Part shown: positions 11,601 to 23,232 of the stretch, piece after piece | Layout: every line of letters begins with the position of its first letter | Position numbering within the stretch: the first letter of the stretch is position 1 | NCBI GenBank assembly: GCA_002633025.1 | Contig: NMRB01000155.1 | Coordinates: forward strand, 473,383-537,382 | DNA length: 64,000 nucleotides | Direction: 5' to 3' | From: Notospermus geniculatus | Lineage: Eukaryota; Nemertea; Pilidiophora; Heteronemertea; Lineidae | The notes under the pieces: model-generated | What the model was told of the DNA's origin: nothing | The model's database searches: none | Seen by the model: the letters and a program-made list of their open reading frames with translations, nothing else | Program-made: the position numbers and the translations under genes

Positions 11601-14600
11601 GATGTCACAGTGGAACTTACAATTCCAGGCGTTAAAAAGAAACCTGTGACCAAAGTCAAACCAACTGAGGAAGTTGTTGTGGAACTGAAACCAGGGGAAG
11701 TTAAACCAGAAGAGGCCAAGATTGCTCCCTCAGAAGATGTGACTGTGGAACTTGCAGTTTCTGACAAGAAAAAGAAACCCCTGACCAAGGTGAAACCAAC
11801 TGAGGAAGTTGTTGTTGAACTAAAACCAGGGGAAGTTAAACCTGAGCAACAAAAGATAGCACCGTCTGAAGACGTCACAGTGGAACTTGCTGTTTCTGAC
11901 AAGAAAAAGAAAGTTTCTACCCATATAAAACCAACTGAGGAAACTGTTGTTGAACTCAAACCTGGAGAAGTCAAGCCAGAAGAGGCTAAGATAGCTCCTT
12001 CAGAAGATGTAACTGTGGAACTTGTGGTTTCTGACAAGAAAAAGAAACCTGTGACCAAGGTCAAACCAACTGAGGAAGTTGTTGTTGAACTGAAACCAGG
12101 GGAAGTTAAACCTGAGGAAGCTAAAGAAGCTCCTTCTGAAGATGTCACAGTGGAACTTACAATTCCAGGCGTTAAAAAGAAACCTGTGACCAAAGTCAAA
12201 CCAACTGAGGAAGTTGTTGTGGAACTGAAACCAGGGGAAGTTAAACCAGAAGAGGCCAAGATTGCTCCCTCAGAAGATGTGACTGTGGAACTTGCAGTTT
12301 CTGACAAGAAAAAGAAACCCCTGACCAAGGTGAAACCAACTGAGGAAGTTGTTGTTGAACTAAAACCAGGGGAAGTTAAACCTGAGCAACAAAAGATAGC
12401 ACCGTCTGAAGACGTCACAGTGGAACTTGCTGTTTCTGACAAGAAAAAGAAAGTTTCTACCCATATAAAACCAACTGAGGAAACTGTTGTTGAACTCAAA
12501 CCTGGAGAAGTCAAGCCAGAAGAGGCTAAGATAGCTCCTTCAGAAGATGTAACTGTGGAACTTGTGGTTTCTGACAAGAAAAAGAAACCTGTGACCAAGG
12601 TCAAACCAACTGAGGAAGTTGTTGTGGAACTGAAACCAGGGGAAGTTAAACCTGAGGAAACTAAAGAAGCTCCTTCTGAAGATGTCACAGTAGAACTTAC
12701 AATTGCAGGCGTTAAAAAGAAACCTGTGACTAAGGTGAAACCAACTGAGGAAGTTGTTGTTGAACTGAAACCAGGGGAAGTTAAACCTGAGGAAACTAAG
12801 GAAGCTCCTTCTGAAGAGGTCACAGTGGAACTTGCAGTTTCTGACAAGAAAAAGAAACCTGTAACCAAGGTCAAACCAACTGAGGAAGTTGTTGTGGAAC
12901 TGAAACCAGGGGAAGTTAAACCTGAGGAAACTAAGGAAGCTCCTTCTGAAGATGTCACAGTCGAACTTACCATTCCCGGCGTTAAAAAGAAACCTGTGAC
13001 CAAGGTCAAACCAACTGAGGAAGTTGTTGTGGAACTGAAACCAGGGGAAGTTAAACCCGAGGAAGCTAAGGAAGCTCCTTCTGAAGAGGTCACAGTGGAA
13101 CTTGCAGTTTCTGACAAGAAAAAGAAACCTGTGACCAAGGTCAAACCAACTGAGGAAGTTGTTGTTGAACTGAAACCAGGGGAAGTTAAACCAGAGGAAA
13201 CTAAGGAAGCTCCTTCTGAAGATGTCACAGTGGAACTTACAATTCCAGGTGTTAAAAAGAAACCTGTGACCAAAGTCAAACCAACTGAGGAAGTTGTTGT
13301 TGAACTGAAACCAGGGGAAGTTAAACCTGAGGAAAAGAAAATTGCCCCTTCACAGGAGGTCGAGGTTGAGTTAGGAATTCCGAAAAAGAAGAAGCCTGAA
13401 ACTAAAGTTGTACCAACTGAGGAGGTGGTTGAGGAACTAAGACCTGATAAAGTGAAACCACATGAAGAGGAGGTGGCGCCATCTGAGGAAGTAACCTTAG
13501 AATTAACTCTACCCCGCAAGAAGAAAAAACCTTCGACTCACATTAAACCAAGTGAGGAAGTTGTGGAGGAACTTAAACCTGATGAAGTTAAGCCTGAAAA
13601 AGTAGCTGTTGCTCCGTCGGAAGAGGTCACACTGGAACTGGCCGTGACGGAAAAACGGAAGAAACCGTCGACTCACATCAAACCAACTGAGGAAACGGTA
13701 GATGAAGCAGTTTCCGTTGAACTGGAACGGAAGAAAGTGGACACTGCTCCTTCGGAGGACGTCACAGTTACGTTAGACATTTCTGCTCAGAAAGAGAAGG
13801 CTGTATCTCTTGATGTCAAACCACTAAAGTCTGCTGAAGTTAGTGCAGATGTTGCTGTTGTTCATGAGATGACCGCAGAAGAGATCTCTGTTGACATTGA
13901 TATTGACCGTAAGAAAAAACCCGATGCTGAGGCCAAGGTGGAACTAAAGAAGAAAGTACGAAAGGAAGAGTCTGTTACAGTTGAAGTCATGGCTCAGAAA
14001 CCTGACGAAGTCACTGCTGATTTCGCAGTGGTTGAAGAAATCCCATCTGAAACTACAGCCGAAGTTGAACTTGAGATAACTAAAAAACCAGACAAAAAGG
14101 CAAAGGTCGATATCAAGGGTAAACCTAAAAAGGAGGAAGTTGTCACCATTGAAGTTACTGGCAAGAAACCAGAAGAGATTTCAGCTGAAGTCGTCGTGGT
14201 TGAGGAAGTTCCTTCTGAAGTCACTGTTGATACTAAAGTTGAGATTACCAAAAAGAAAAAGCCAGATGCTAAAGTAGAGGTTGACATCAAGGGCAAACCT
14301 AAAAAGGAGGAAGTTGCCAGCATTGAAGTTACTGGCAAGAAACCAGAAGAGATCTCTGCTGAAGTCGTCATGGTTGAAGAGGTTCCTTCTGAAGTCACTG
14401 TTGACACTAAAGTTGAGATTACCAAAAAGAAAAAGCCAGATGCTAAAGTAGAGGTTGACATCAAGGGCAAGCCTAAAAAGGAGGAAGTTGTCAGCATTGA
14501 AGTCATGGCTCAGAAACCGGATGAAGTCACTGCCGACTTCGCAGTGGTTGAGGAAGTTCCGTCTGACACTACAGCCGAAGTTGAAATCGAGATAACTAAA

Positions 14601-14832
14601 AAACCAGAAAAGAAGGCCAAGGGTAAAATAGAGGTGGAGACAAAGGTTGATAAGGGTCCTAAGAGGGAGGATGTAGAGGCTGACTTCACGATTGATATTT
14701 CTCGGACTGATATACAGGCTGTGGCTCCAACAGATGAGGATGTTACTGTTACTATGGAGATTCAGCCAGTGGTTGAAGCTGCGCCAGTTGCTGATGAAAA
14801 ACGTCTCAGCGCTGTGGATGTTAAACGCAAAG
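8655..14832 (+). CDS. Giant PEVK exon (contains assembly gap)
   Basis: Acceptor CTTTTTCCTGCAG, donor AAAG|GTACTC, phase 1 at both ends. About 760 Thr/Glu/Pro-rich residues come first, with a 220-residue internal duplication: PTETTTFEITPKKTEVSTVE near 8880 recurs as PTERAEVEITPKRKEVSTIE near 9540. Next are 45-residue PEVK units (APSEDVTVEL..KKKPVTKVKPTEE..ELKPGEVKPEE), four before and about nineteen after the N run. Last come about five 58-residue units (KPEEISAEVVVVEEVPSEVT..). The composition is dominated by Pro, Glu, Val and Lys, as in titin's elastic PEVK region, so it is probably an unstructured molecular spring. Frames on the two sides of the gap differ by one base, which reflects gap size, not a frameshift in the gene. 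Confidence 0.9.
10949..11282. other. Assembly gap (334 N) in the PEVK repeat array
   Basis: The gap falls inside the 135 bp tandem array. The left side stops at unit residue 12 and the right side resumes at residue 34. Whole-unit filling therefore needs 63 + 135n bp; n = 2 gives 333 bp, one less than the N run. Confidence 0.95.
11283..13340 (+). repeat. 135 bp PEVK tandem array with 540 bp higher-order unit
   Basis: Units are 135 bp (45 codons). Four successive unit types form a 540 bp block. 11283-11820 is identical base for base to 11823-12360 as far as I can compare by eye, and a third block is identical from 12361 to about 12624. After that, units alternate between ..SDKKKKP.. and ..IPGVKKKP.. 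forms until about 13340. Older, more diverged units flank it on both sides. Confidence 0.92.
13830..14690 (+). repeat. 174 bp (58-residue) PEVK-type tandem repeats, first block
   Basis: About five units of the pattern KPEEISAEVVVVEEVPSEVT followed by ..DAKVEVDIKGKPKKEEV. The middle two (about 14160-14510) are nearly identical. The outer ones (KPDEVTADFAVVEEIPSE..) are diverged. The same unit continues in the next exon. Confidence 0.85.
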
Positions 14833-15254
14833 GTACTCTGCATGTTTAGTTCAGAGGCAGAATGTGTAGAGCACGCGCGCAACTTATTGCATGCGATGTT
14901 CGTGCTGCACAAGGCACAGATTATGTTCAGCTATTTCTCATTGTTTTCTCATTAATATTCATTGGCGTTTATTTCAGGTACATGTATTATTCACGGCTGA
15001 CTCTTTGATTTGGAGTATTGCTGATGCAACATGCGTTGTCCTAACAGATATTTTCGTTCAGCTTTTACGATTAAAGATGCATTGAAATAATTTCATGCAT
15101 TTCATTTTTCCCCAGTTTTCCACATTACCACCGTGGGTGTACTCGTGGTAATGACAGAGACTTGGTTCAAAAATGATAATGTCGTCACTTTGTGTTGACT
15201 GTTTCACTCTTTTCTTTGTGTCATAGTTATCTTTTGTTCTCTTCATCTGTAATG

Positions 15255-15452
15255 TGTGACCCGTCACAGCAAACCCATCTAATAAGTTGCACAAGATATG
15301 AACCAGGATGAACCAACGTAACTCCAGGAGATAAAGGAAGAAATGTAATCACTCAGATTTTACAAAAGACCTAGACTTACTGAAATTGACAAAAAGTTGG
15401 TCTGAACCTGCCAATTTCAGACTTAGTACTGGTTATGTGGTGACGGGTCACA
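15255..15452. mobile_element. MITE, TGTGACCCGTCAC ends
   Basis: The inverted ends TGTGACCCGTCAC and GTGACGGGTCACA are perfect over 13 bp and enclose about 170 bp without coding potential. The ends resemble, but are distinct from, the TGTGACCCGCTCCAGC family. Confidence 0.7.
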
Positions 15453-16789
15453 TATGCTCTACGTTCAACAAGAAAGTTAGAGCAGTCCATCTCTGATATG
15501 GAATGAACATACAACTAATGTTTTGTTATCTTCTTCTTCTTCTCTTTATCTTTTCAACTTCTTCTTCTTCCTGTTTATTCTTCAAATTGTTGATGCAATT
15601 ATTTTATCTCTGTACTGAGGATGGACTTCTTCCTGTAAGGAAGCGATATTGTCTGGCCACTGCCTTGGTTGGGATGCTGATTGCAGTGCTGATGGCCAGC
15701 AACGCTTGGTGTCCTCCTTGCTCACATTGTTCTCTCATTGAAGCCCAACATGTGTTCTATCCATCTCGTCTGTGGGGTTTGGCTCCAGAGGCAAGTTGAA
15801 GTCGTGGTGGGCACTGGAAGTCCATTCACAGTTACTAATTAAAATATGAATTGTGTCATGTCTCTCTGTCTTCATATTCTCATGTATATCCTTCTGTTGA
15901 GGATGTATAGAAAGACAATGTCTTGTCTTTGTGTTGTTAAGGGTGATACGTCAGTAAACAGGATGTGACTCTGTACATGTTGGTACAGGGGATCAAGCGA
16001 TGGTGCTCTTTACCAAGCTGATCTTACCTCTTCTTTCCAAGTCCACAAACTAGATCATTGTGTTAATTCTCATACATCCTAAAAATTTTCCTTTTTCGTC
16101 TCTGAGATGCTGCTATCAGTTATCTAACTTAGTGTGAGCGAGATGGATTTAAAAATATAAACTGAAATACAATATGTACGTATCAAAATGATTTTGTCAA
16201 AGTGAGTTTGTTGTTGTGGACATTTCCCTTTAATCAATTTGAGAGAGAGTTGAGAGTATATGTTTCAAATGATAATTCTTTAGTTATTTATCATTTGGTG
16301 ATGGATTTTGTTGAATTAGTAAGCTCTCGCACATACTGCAGACTAAAAGCACAGAAATACTTATGTCTGGTTTTCACGTACATGTACATGCACATGTACA
16401 TGTATTCAGCATCTGGAATCTGTATCTGTCCACTCTGCTGTCTCATGTGTTCTGTCATCTGTAAGCTTGTTGTGTTTTAACTGTTTTCTCTGTGTTCTCT
16501 GTAGTTTACATCACACTTATACTCAAGAATGAAGTTTTCATTCATTTCTTTTCTTCTTAGATGCTTCATCTTTTCAATTTGAAGCGACTCATTCCACTTT
16601 ATTCTAGCATCATTTCTTGCCTGTGTCATTACCTCTAACAAACTCTTTATAAATGGCTGAAATTTGAACTAAACTTGAAACAACATACCACTATAATTTT
16701 GACATTTTCTAGGCTCAAATTTTCTGTTTCTACATTTCATCTAATGAAAGTTGACTTCCACCACGTGCTCTATGTTTTGGTCATATTTC

Positions 16790-17083
16790 ATAAGGTTGCA
16801 TCACCTCAAATGGTTTCATTAAATAATAATTATGTATTGTAAAATGGGACCATTGGTATCGATGGAACTTTATGAAATAACCTCCAACATAAGTAAACGT
16901 CACATGGCAAACTTTAAGTAACTTAGCTATCCTTGCGCTAGTCCCCTCCTTAAGTGTCCATTGGCATATTTGGCGCTGTTGTCTCATTCAAATAATATTT
17001 TTCATTCATTTCAGAACTTCAATTGCAATTGCGCTTTCTACCTTTCAGAAAAAGAATCAATTGCAATTGCGCTCTTGAAATCA
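16790..17083. repeat. Intronic block paralogous to 20100-20421
   Basis: Both blocks contain the tandem AATTGCAATTGCGC pair separated by a 'cttttcagaaaaagaatc' spacer. Upstream they share 'ggaactt(t/c)at(g/a)aaataa' and 'acataagtaaa'. Each lies 60-90 bp before a PEVK exon. Confidence 0.65.
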
Positions 17084-17140
17084 ATGGGGTGGTTGTAATT
17101 ATTTTCTATTTTGTAAACATGTAAGTCTGTGCACTTCCAG

Positions 17141-18115
17141 AGAAAAAGGAGGAAGTTGTCAGCATTGAAGTTACCGGCAAGAAACCAGAAGAGATTTCAG
17201 CTGAGGTTGTCCTGGTTGAGGAAGTTCCTTCTGAAGTCACTGTTGACACTAAAGTTGAGATTACCAAAAAGAAAAAGCCAGATGCTAAAGTAGAGGTTGA
17301 CATCAAGGGCAAGCCTAAAAAGGAGGAAGTTGTCAGCATTGAAGTTACTGGCAAGAAACCAGAAGAGATTTCAGCTGAGGTTGTCCAGGTTCAGGAAGTT
17401 CCTTCTGAAGTCACTGTTGACACTAAAGTTGAGATTACCAAAAAGAAAAAGCCAGATGCTAAAGTAGAGGTTGACGTCAAGGGCAAGCCTAAAAAGGAGG
17501 AAGTCGTCAGCATTGAAGTTACTGGCAAGAAACCAGAGGAGATTTCAGCTGAAGTCATCATGGTTGAAGAAGTTCCTTCTGAAGTCACTGTTGACACTCA
17601 AGTTGAGATTACCAAAAAGAAGAAGCCAGATGCTAAAGTAGAGGTTGACATCAAGGGCAAGCCTAAAAAGGAGGAAGTTGTCAGCATTGAAGTAACTGGC
17701 AAGAAACCAGAAGAGATTTCAGCTGAAGTCGTCGTGGTTGAGGAAGTTCCTTCTGAAGTCACTGTTGACACTGAAGTTGAGATTACCAAAAAGAAAAAGC
17801 CAGATGCTAAAGTAGAGGTTGACATCAAGGGCAAACCTAAAAAGGAGGAAGTTGTCAGCATTGAAGTTACCGGCAAGAAACCAGAAGAGATTTCAGCTGA
17901 AGTCGTCGTGGTTGAGGAAGTTCCTTCTGAAATCACTGTTGACACTGAAGTTGAGATTACCAAAAAGAAAAAGCCAGATGCTAAAGTAGAGGTTGACATC
18001 AAGGGCAAGCCTAAAAAGGAGGAAGTTACTGCCTTGGAATCTGAACAAATCTCTGTTGAAACTGCAACTGTTGGAGAAATTTCTGATCTTGTGTCAGTGG
18101 ATACAAAAGTCAAAG
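17141..18115 (+). CDS. PEVK exon of 58-residue repeats
   Basis: 325 codons, phase 1-1; acceptor GCACTTCCAG, donor AAAG|GTATTT. It begins in mid-unit (KKEEVVSIEVTGK) and runs through five copies of the 174 bp unit that also ends the previous exon, so the intron falls within the array. Units are over 95% alike in DNA, pointing to recent expansion or gene conversion. The last unit decays into VTALESEQISVETATVGE. Lys/Glu/Val/Pro-rich and without Cys or Trp, it fits an extensible spring segment. Confidence 0.9.
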
Positions 18116-20508
18116 GTATTTGGCATGGTTCAACACTTGTCATAGTTGAGCAGTCATCCTTTGTACAGTTTGCATGAGATGTTTTTTGTCTGTTTATTGT
18201 AGCTGATTGGTGCGGCTGTTATATTTCTTTTCAGGAAAGGTTCGCACAGCTTTTATTGTTTGTGATCATCAAACAGTGTCAACATGTCTTGTATTCATTT
18301 GAATGTTTCCTTTGGCAGATGTTACGTGGCTTATTTAATATTTCTTGTTCCATAACTCATGCAGTACTCCTGTACAATGTTTGGTTACTCTAGGTTTTCC
18401 AGACTCCTCTTGACATTTTCAACATTCCTGTTGTAAAAATGTCCAATTGTTGTCAGGGAAGATGGATACCAAAGACTGATGGGGTCACGTGCTCTTTGTT
18501 TGATGCACTTTGGCAATGTTTACTTTTGACTTCTACATTGTCTGATTTGTTCTTAAGTTGAGCATGCCTTATTTATGAACTTTGTTTTCTCCATGGGTTA
18601 TTCAAGACTGCGTTCTTATCTATCTTCATTATTTTCCTTTACTGTACTGAATTTGTTATAACCTTTACTGTACTGTACTTTCTACATGTCTTTACCTTTA
18701 CTCTACTGTATTGGCTTTGTCTCTACTACCAATGCTGCCATTTGTAACCATTTCAATTTGATTTCCAAATGGTTCTTTTTTTTCACAAGCCTCAGTCAGC
18801 ATAAACTTCTACAATGAGGAACGGTACCAAACTGTATTTTGGCACCAACCCCAAACTGTATTTTGGCACCAACCAGATCAAACGTTGTCTGTGGTGTCAG
18901 GTCTGATAGTGGTGGTGCCCAAACTATGGTACCCTTCTTTGTACAGAGTACAATGTGGCCAAAACCAAACGTTCGTTCTGTTGGTGAGAGTTGGTCAGGA
19001 AGCCACTTTACTCTTAGCTGTGAAGTCTTATGCAGTCCTAGTTTTCAGTAGAACTTTACTTCTTATACTCCTTATTCTTTTCTTTACCTCTTATACCTTT
19101 GTCTTGTATTCTCTTCTATTGTCACTGAGATGCCTTCAATATGAGATAAACTTTGGTAAGAGGTCAATCTTACTCAAACTTAATCTGTGATGTAACCCAA
19201 GCAAGGGGTGCAATTCCATAACATGAATGTGTACCGTATGAACTGTGGTTTGGGAATTGAAGTTAATAAGTTGAAGAACGTTGTAGAAAGAAATTGAATT
19301 GTGTGAAAGAATTGGAAAATGGAAAATTGTCATAAGAAAAAGGGGCGAAAAATTTTTGTTTGTCTTGGTCATCTTGTCCTGATGGAAAGTTGTCATACAA
19401 GATAGATGGAAAAAATGTTGTGTTTGGCCGGATGTTAGCTCATCATCATGCACGATACCACATGGGTTAAATGGTACTCACTCTGGCCACCAGATGGTGG
19501 TTTGACAAAATAGTGTTGTAGGCTACTTACTGATGAAGCATCTCAAGACACTGTCTATTTCTCTGTCTATCATGTCTATTGCATTTTATCAGTCAACTTT
19601 TATTTATTAAGTTTCTCTTTATTTTATAGTCTCTGGTCCAATTTGCGAAGTGTTCAGCCTGCACTTGAACCTACACTGTGTCAGGGCTCACAATGTATCG
19701 TGTATATCTCTACATGCACTGCCCTGACACAGTGTATTCAAAAGTGTTGGGGCTTTTCACCTTTTGACGATTGGCCTTCTTTCTCTTTCAGTTATATTCT
19801 TATTATGAATGGATAACTTAATTTCACATTCTTTAACTTCTTTTCATTTATAAACTTTGCATCTTTCTAACTCATATTTTATTTGTATTCCATGAAACTA
19901 ATAATTCATTGAATTACAAATAAATTTGTCAAAATCTTCCCCAGTTCTGACCTGCTTTCTATGTAAGTTAAACTCATGAAACATGTTTATTGAATAAGAA
20001 AGTACAATTGTTGAATAAGAAAGTATAATTGTTGAATAAGAAAGTATAATTATTGAATAAGGAAGTATAAGTGACTATTGAGTGGATTGTTCGTGGTCTT
20101 ATTCCATGAGGTCTCATTGCACATAATGGCGTCATTCAAACCCTGATCTTGTAAGAATGGTACCATTGTCGTCATTGGAACTTCATAAAATAAGTACCGA
20201 CATAAGTAAATACAACGCAGTCACCTTCAACTCCGTGCTACTTCCCAGTGCTACCTTCATCAGACCTTGCCACGAATCTTCCTCAATCTCCACCCACAGC
20301 TGGTTGTACATATTGTAAATATCCCTCAAATGATTTTTCGTTTTCATTCCTTTCAGAAACTCAATTGCAATTGCGCTTTCTCCTTTTCAGAAAAAGAATC
20401 AATTGCAATTGCGCTCTAGAAACAGGAACCTTGCTTCGTTTATTTTTGACTGGAACCCTACTTTCTTCTTTGTGATGAGGTATGAAGCATTTTTTGGTCC
20501 ATTTTCAG
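18116..20508. other. Intron
   Basis: Phase 1 intron. It holds a short inverted pair ACACTGTGTCAGGGC / GCCCTGACACAGTGT (about 19673-19735) and four tandem copies of 'ttgaataagaaagtataa' (about 19990-20070). It also holds the second copy of the AATTGCAATTGCGC block (about 20100-20421). No further exon is supported. Confidence 0.7.
20100..20421. repeat. Second copy of intronic AATTGCAATTGCGC block
   Basis: Matches 16790-17083 patchily over about 300 bp and almost exactly over the last 70 bp, including 'tttcagaa' acceptor-like sequences. It lies 88 bp before the exon at 20509. Confidence 0.65.
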
Positions 20509-20560
20509 AAAAACCTGTCGAGGAAAAACCACAGAAGCCAAAGACCAAAGAACCAAAGAC
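20509..20560 (+). CDS. Small PEVK exon (52 bp)
   Basis: Acceptor CATTTTCAG, donor AC|GTGAGT; phase 1 in, phase 2 out. It encodes EKPVEEKPQKPKTKEPKT with the neighbouring exons, a pure Pro/Glu/Lys linker. Short PEVK exons are typical of titin genes and often alternatively spliced. The phase match to both neighbours supports it. Confidence 0.75.
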
Positions 20561-20836
20561 GTGAGTTTGAAATTCTAGATTCTATTCCATATTTGCAAAG
20601 TCATGTTTTTATGGACTCATTTCTGCCATATGTGACCCGCTTCAGCAAAAGTAGGCACTTGTCGCAACCGTGACAAAACTGCCTCTCATTATCTATGGCT
20701 AAGTTGCCCATGGATAGCCAAACCTTGTATGAAACCTATCACATGGAGCACCGCCCAGGAGATAAAAGGCCTCGTTTGTGGGATGTGAGAAGCATCAGAG
20801 GCTGCCGATTACTTGTTCTTACTCTCATTGTTATAG

Positions 20837-21348
20837 TGCCCAAGAAGCTGTCGACGTCGAGGCCGCCTTCGCCGCCCTCGTGGAGGACATGCCAGAAGAA
20901 AAACCCAAACAACGTGAAGAAGTCGACGTTGAAATTGACATCAAACCCGTTGTTGAGCCAACCGTTGAGGCGCCACTGACCCTGGACGTCGAACTGGAAG
21001 CAAAGGCACCGAAGAAAGAAGAAGTTGAGGTCACGGTTGATGTTAAGAAAGCCAAGGTCGTGAAACCCAAGGTCATCAAGGAATTACCGAAGACTCTACA
21101 GGTGCCAGACGCTTCGGAGGCGCAGCTGACCTGTGTCGTTGAAGGTCAACCAAAGCCTCAGATATCCTGGTACCATGAGCAGGAGGTGATAGAAAAGTCA
21201 GGTGACTTTGTCCAGACGTATGACGATGATAACCAGGCGAGTCTGACGATCAAGGAAGTCTTCCCTGATGACGCCGGTGTCTACACCATGGAGGCTGCTA
21301 ATGTGGCCGGGAAGGTCAAGTCATCGACTGAGCTCATCGTCACTGAAG
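20837..21348 (+). CDS. Exon: PEVK linker plus Ig domain 3
   Basis: 512 bp, phase 2 in (acceptor TTGTTATAG) and phase 1 out (donor AAG|GTGAGT). About 85 acidic/hydrophobic residues (VDVEAAFAALVEDMPEEKPK, later KKEEVEVTVDVKKAKVVKPK) lead into an Ig domain. Its features are LTCVVEGQPKPQISWYHEQE, strand E ASLTIKEV and strand F DAGVYTMEAANVAG. Strand F has Thr where the canonical second Cys would be, so no core disulphide can form; this is common in muscle I-set domains. Confidence 0.9.
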
Positions 21349-21629
21349 GTGAGTGTGAGCAGTTCTTGTTCACTTTGTAGCTGTCCACCTCCATGTCCTT
21401 TGTCATTCCACCATCTTGCCTTCATACTATGGGCGCATCCGAATATTGCACTGGAAACTAGACAAGTCAGATGAAACCGCAGAGGGGGGGGGGGGTATGT
21501 TTCCTGAGAATGACGTGACTGTATTCTAGGCAAGTGTGTGGAGGCCTATAGTTTAATGAAAGAGCCGATCTCTGTGTGTGACCTTCACCTCATAGCTTCA
21601 ATAGCTGATCGTTCTTTTGTTTGTTTCAG

Positions 21630-21651
21630 AACAACCAGTCAAGAAGGAAGC
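21630..21651 (+). CDS. Micro-exon (22 bp) of PEVK linker
   Basis: Acceptor TTTGTTTGTTTCAG and donor GC|GTAAGT enclose only 22 bp encoding EQPVKKEA across the junctions. Phase 1 in and 2 out fits both neighbours exactly. That is the main support for such a small exon. Confidence 0.65.
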
Positions 21652-21944
21652 GTAAGTAATCCATACAGAGCCCTCTGGTGACGTCAGGTTGAACTGGCTC
21701 AGTCGATTATTTAATACCGTATCTCATACGAAAAAAATGCCAATATGAATGTCCTAAAATGATGCATGTCATGACGTATGGCGTCGTCAGTCCGAAGTCC
21801 GATTCCAGTGGATCTGAGTGAAGAAATCCTGGTTGAACTTTAGAATAACTGATCAAACTTGAAGCCAATCAAAAAGGTTACAGTTAGGGGTAGCCATGCA
21901 TTCTGTCACTTTTGCTCACAGCTGAAATATCTTCTCATTTTCAG

Positions 21945-21987
21945 GAAATTTGAAGCAGACGTTACACTAGAAGAGACGAAACCAGCT
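21945..21987 (+). CDS. Small PEVK exon (43 bp)
   Basis: Acceptor CTCATTTTCAG, donor GCT|GTAAGT; phase 2 in, phase 0 out. It encodes KFEADVTLEETKPA, linking the micro-exon to the next Ig exon, which starts in phase 0. It is one of three tiny exons in a row with spring-like composition. Confidence 0.7.
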
Positions 21988-22039
21988 GTAAGTTGACTGA
22001 CATGTGCAATCTGGGCCAAATTTTCTCCTCCAAATTTGC

Positions 22040-22190
22040 CACCCGTGTCTCGGTAATAGCAGTCACAGACATAAGCCATGGCATTCATATCATTGTAGAT
22101 GACGTTGTGGCCTGCACTTCTCTGTGGCGTCAAATTTCATGACGTTCTAGGACTGCTAACTGGTGGTGGCGTCTAACGGCAGGAAAGTCT
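22040..22190. mobile_element. Truncated MITE related to 60911-61094
   Basis: Shares GACGTTCTAGGAC(T/C)GC and AACTGGTGGTGGC(G/C)TCTAACGGCA with the complete element at 60911-61094. It lacks a recognisable left terminal repeat. Confidence 0.6.
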
Positions 22191-22261
22191 CTCATTGCAA
22201 GGCATCCAGTTGTGTCTCTGACCATAAACTTTATAATTAAAAATTGTTCTTTTCTTCCCAG

Positions 22262-22452
22262 GAACCGACCCATGAGGAAGTTGATGTCGACATCACTCTC
22301 CCAACCAAGAAGAAAGAGGAGGTGGAGGCGTCGATAACGTTACCCGCTCCACCCAGGTTTGTCAAGGGTATCGAGACACAGGAACTGCCAGAGGGAGCCA
22401 CTGCTGAGTTCACGGTCGAGGTCGATGGTAATCCAATACCGGAGGTGAACTG
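22262..22452 (+). CDS. Exon: linker and first half of Ig domain 4
   Basis: Acceptor CTTTTCTTCCCAG, phase 0. Donor TG|GTAAGT splits the codon of the invariant C-strand Trp (phase 2). It encodes HEEVDVDITLPTKKKEEVEA, then PPRFVKGIETQELPEGATAE and VDGNPIPEVN(W). The B strand has FTVEVDG with Val in place of Cys. Confidence 0.88.
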
Positions 22453-22896
22453 GTAAGTCGATAGCTGGCACGTCCGATGTACTGTATCCCCAGTTATACA
22501 CCTTTCCAAGAAAGATGGCAGTCTAACGGTTCTCACCATATGACATCAGAAGCTTGATACCATTCAATGGGCGCTGGCACGCTACGCTGGTCAAGCGGGT
22601 CATGGGCACTAAAGTTTAGGTCAAATAATTATCTGAGAGGATGCATTTGGCATGCGTGGACAATGAATGGCCGCGACGTCGTGGGAGAATGATTAGGCCA
22701 CCATCTTTGTTGGAAAGGTCTATATGGCACGGCTTAAGTGCGGTCAGTACGGTAGGCCTCTTGGATGAGCGACCGGTCCGTCGCCCCTGGTACCTGGAGG
22801 AGGAAATTGCTTTTGAAAGTTCCAACAAATCTCGTCCATTTTAGGAAAATCTTTTGTAAATGTCATCCCCTCTCACTCAGAAATTAAAATTTGCAG
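22453..22896. other. Intron with probable MITE
   Basis: A 444 bp phase 2 intron. Inverted arms at about 22500-22548 (CCTTTCCAAGAAAGATGG..) and about 22675-22724 (..CCATCTTTGTTGGAAAGG) suggest a roughly 220 bp decayed foldback element. Nothing else is seen. Confidence 0.55.
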
Positions 22897-23232
22897 GTAT
22901 CTCAATGGTAAAATCATCAAAGAAGACAAACATTACAAAATCACCGTTAGTAAAGATCGCCGGACCGTGACGCTCACGATCCTCAACATCACCATAGAGG
23001 ACGACGCTGAGTACACCGTCAAGGCCAAGAACCCGTCGGGCGAGGTCTCCATGACGGCAGAGCTCATTGTCCTGCCGTCGGGTGAATCGCCAGAGTTCAA
23101 GAAGAAACTGACAGACGTCGATGTTACCATTGGTAGCACGATTATTTTGGAATGTCAGGTGACCGGGTCGCCACGGCCGCAGATCACGTGGATGAAGGAC
23201 GGCAAGGAGTTGAAGCCCGATAAGAGGTTCAA
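22897..23232 (+). CDS. Exon: second half of Ig 4 and first half of Ig 5
   Basis: Phase 2 at both ends (AAAATTTGCAG / AA|GTAAGT). It completes Ig4 (WYLNGKIIKED..TVTLTILNITIEDDAEYTVKAKNPSGE) and starts Ig5 (SPEFKKKLTDVDVTIGSTII, ECQVTGSPRPQITWMKDGKE). There are only a few residues between domains, as in tightly packed titin I-band Ig tandems. Confidence 0.9.

Larger units (their letters stand above)
14833..17140. other. Intron within the PEVK region
   Basis: Phase 1 intron. It contains a MITE (15255-15452), a short CTT-rich tract near 15530, a palindromic ACATGTACATG run at 16378-16402, and a block (about 16790-17083) that is repeated ahead of the exon at 20509. No exon is supported. Confidence 0.7.

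Noticed and set aside
10934-13519. Minus-strand open frame of 861 codons opposite the PEVK exon
   Set aside because: It is a by-product of the repeated codon pattern and GAA/AAA-rich composition of the plus-strand repeats. It is Ser/Thr/Gly-rich, unlike a real domain, and crosses the N gap.
13994-14912. Overlapping minus-strand frames opposite the 58-residue repeats (also 17106-18143)
   Set aside because: Shadows of the plus-strand repeat array; same periodicity, no splice or start context.
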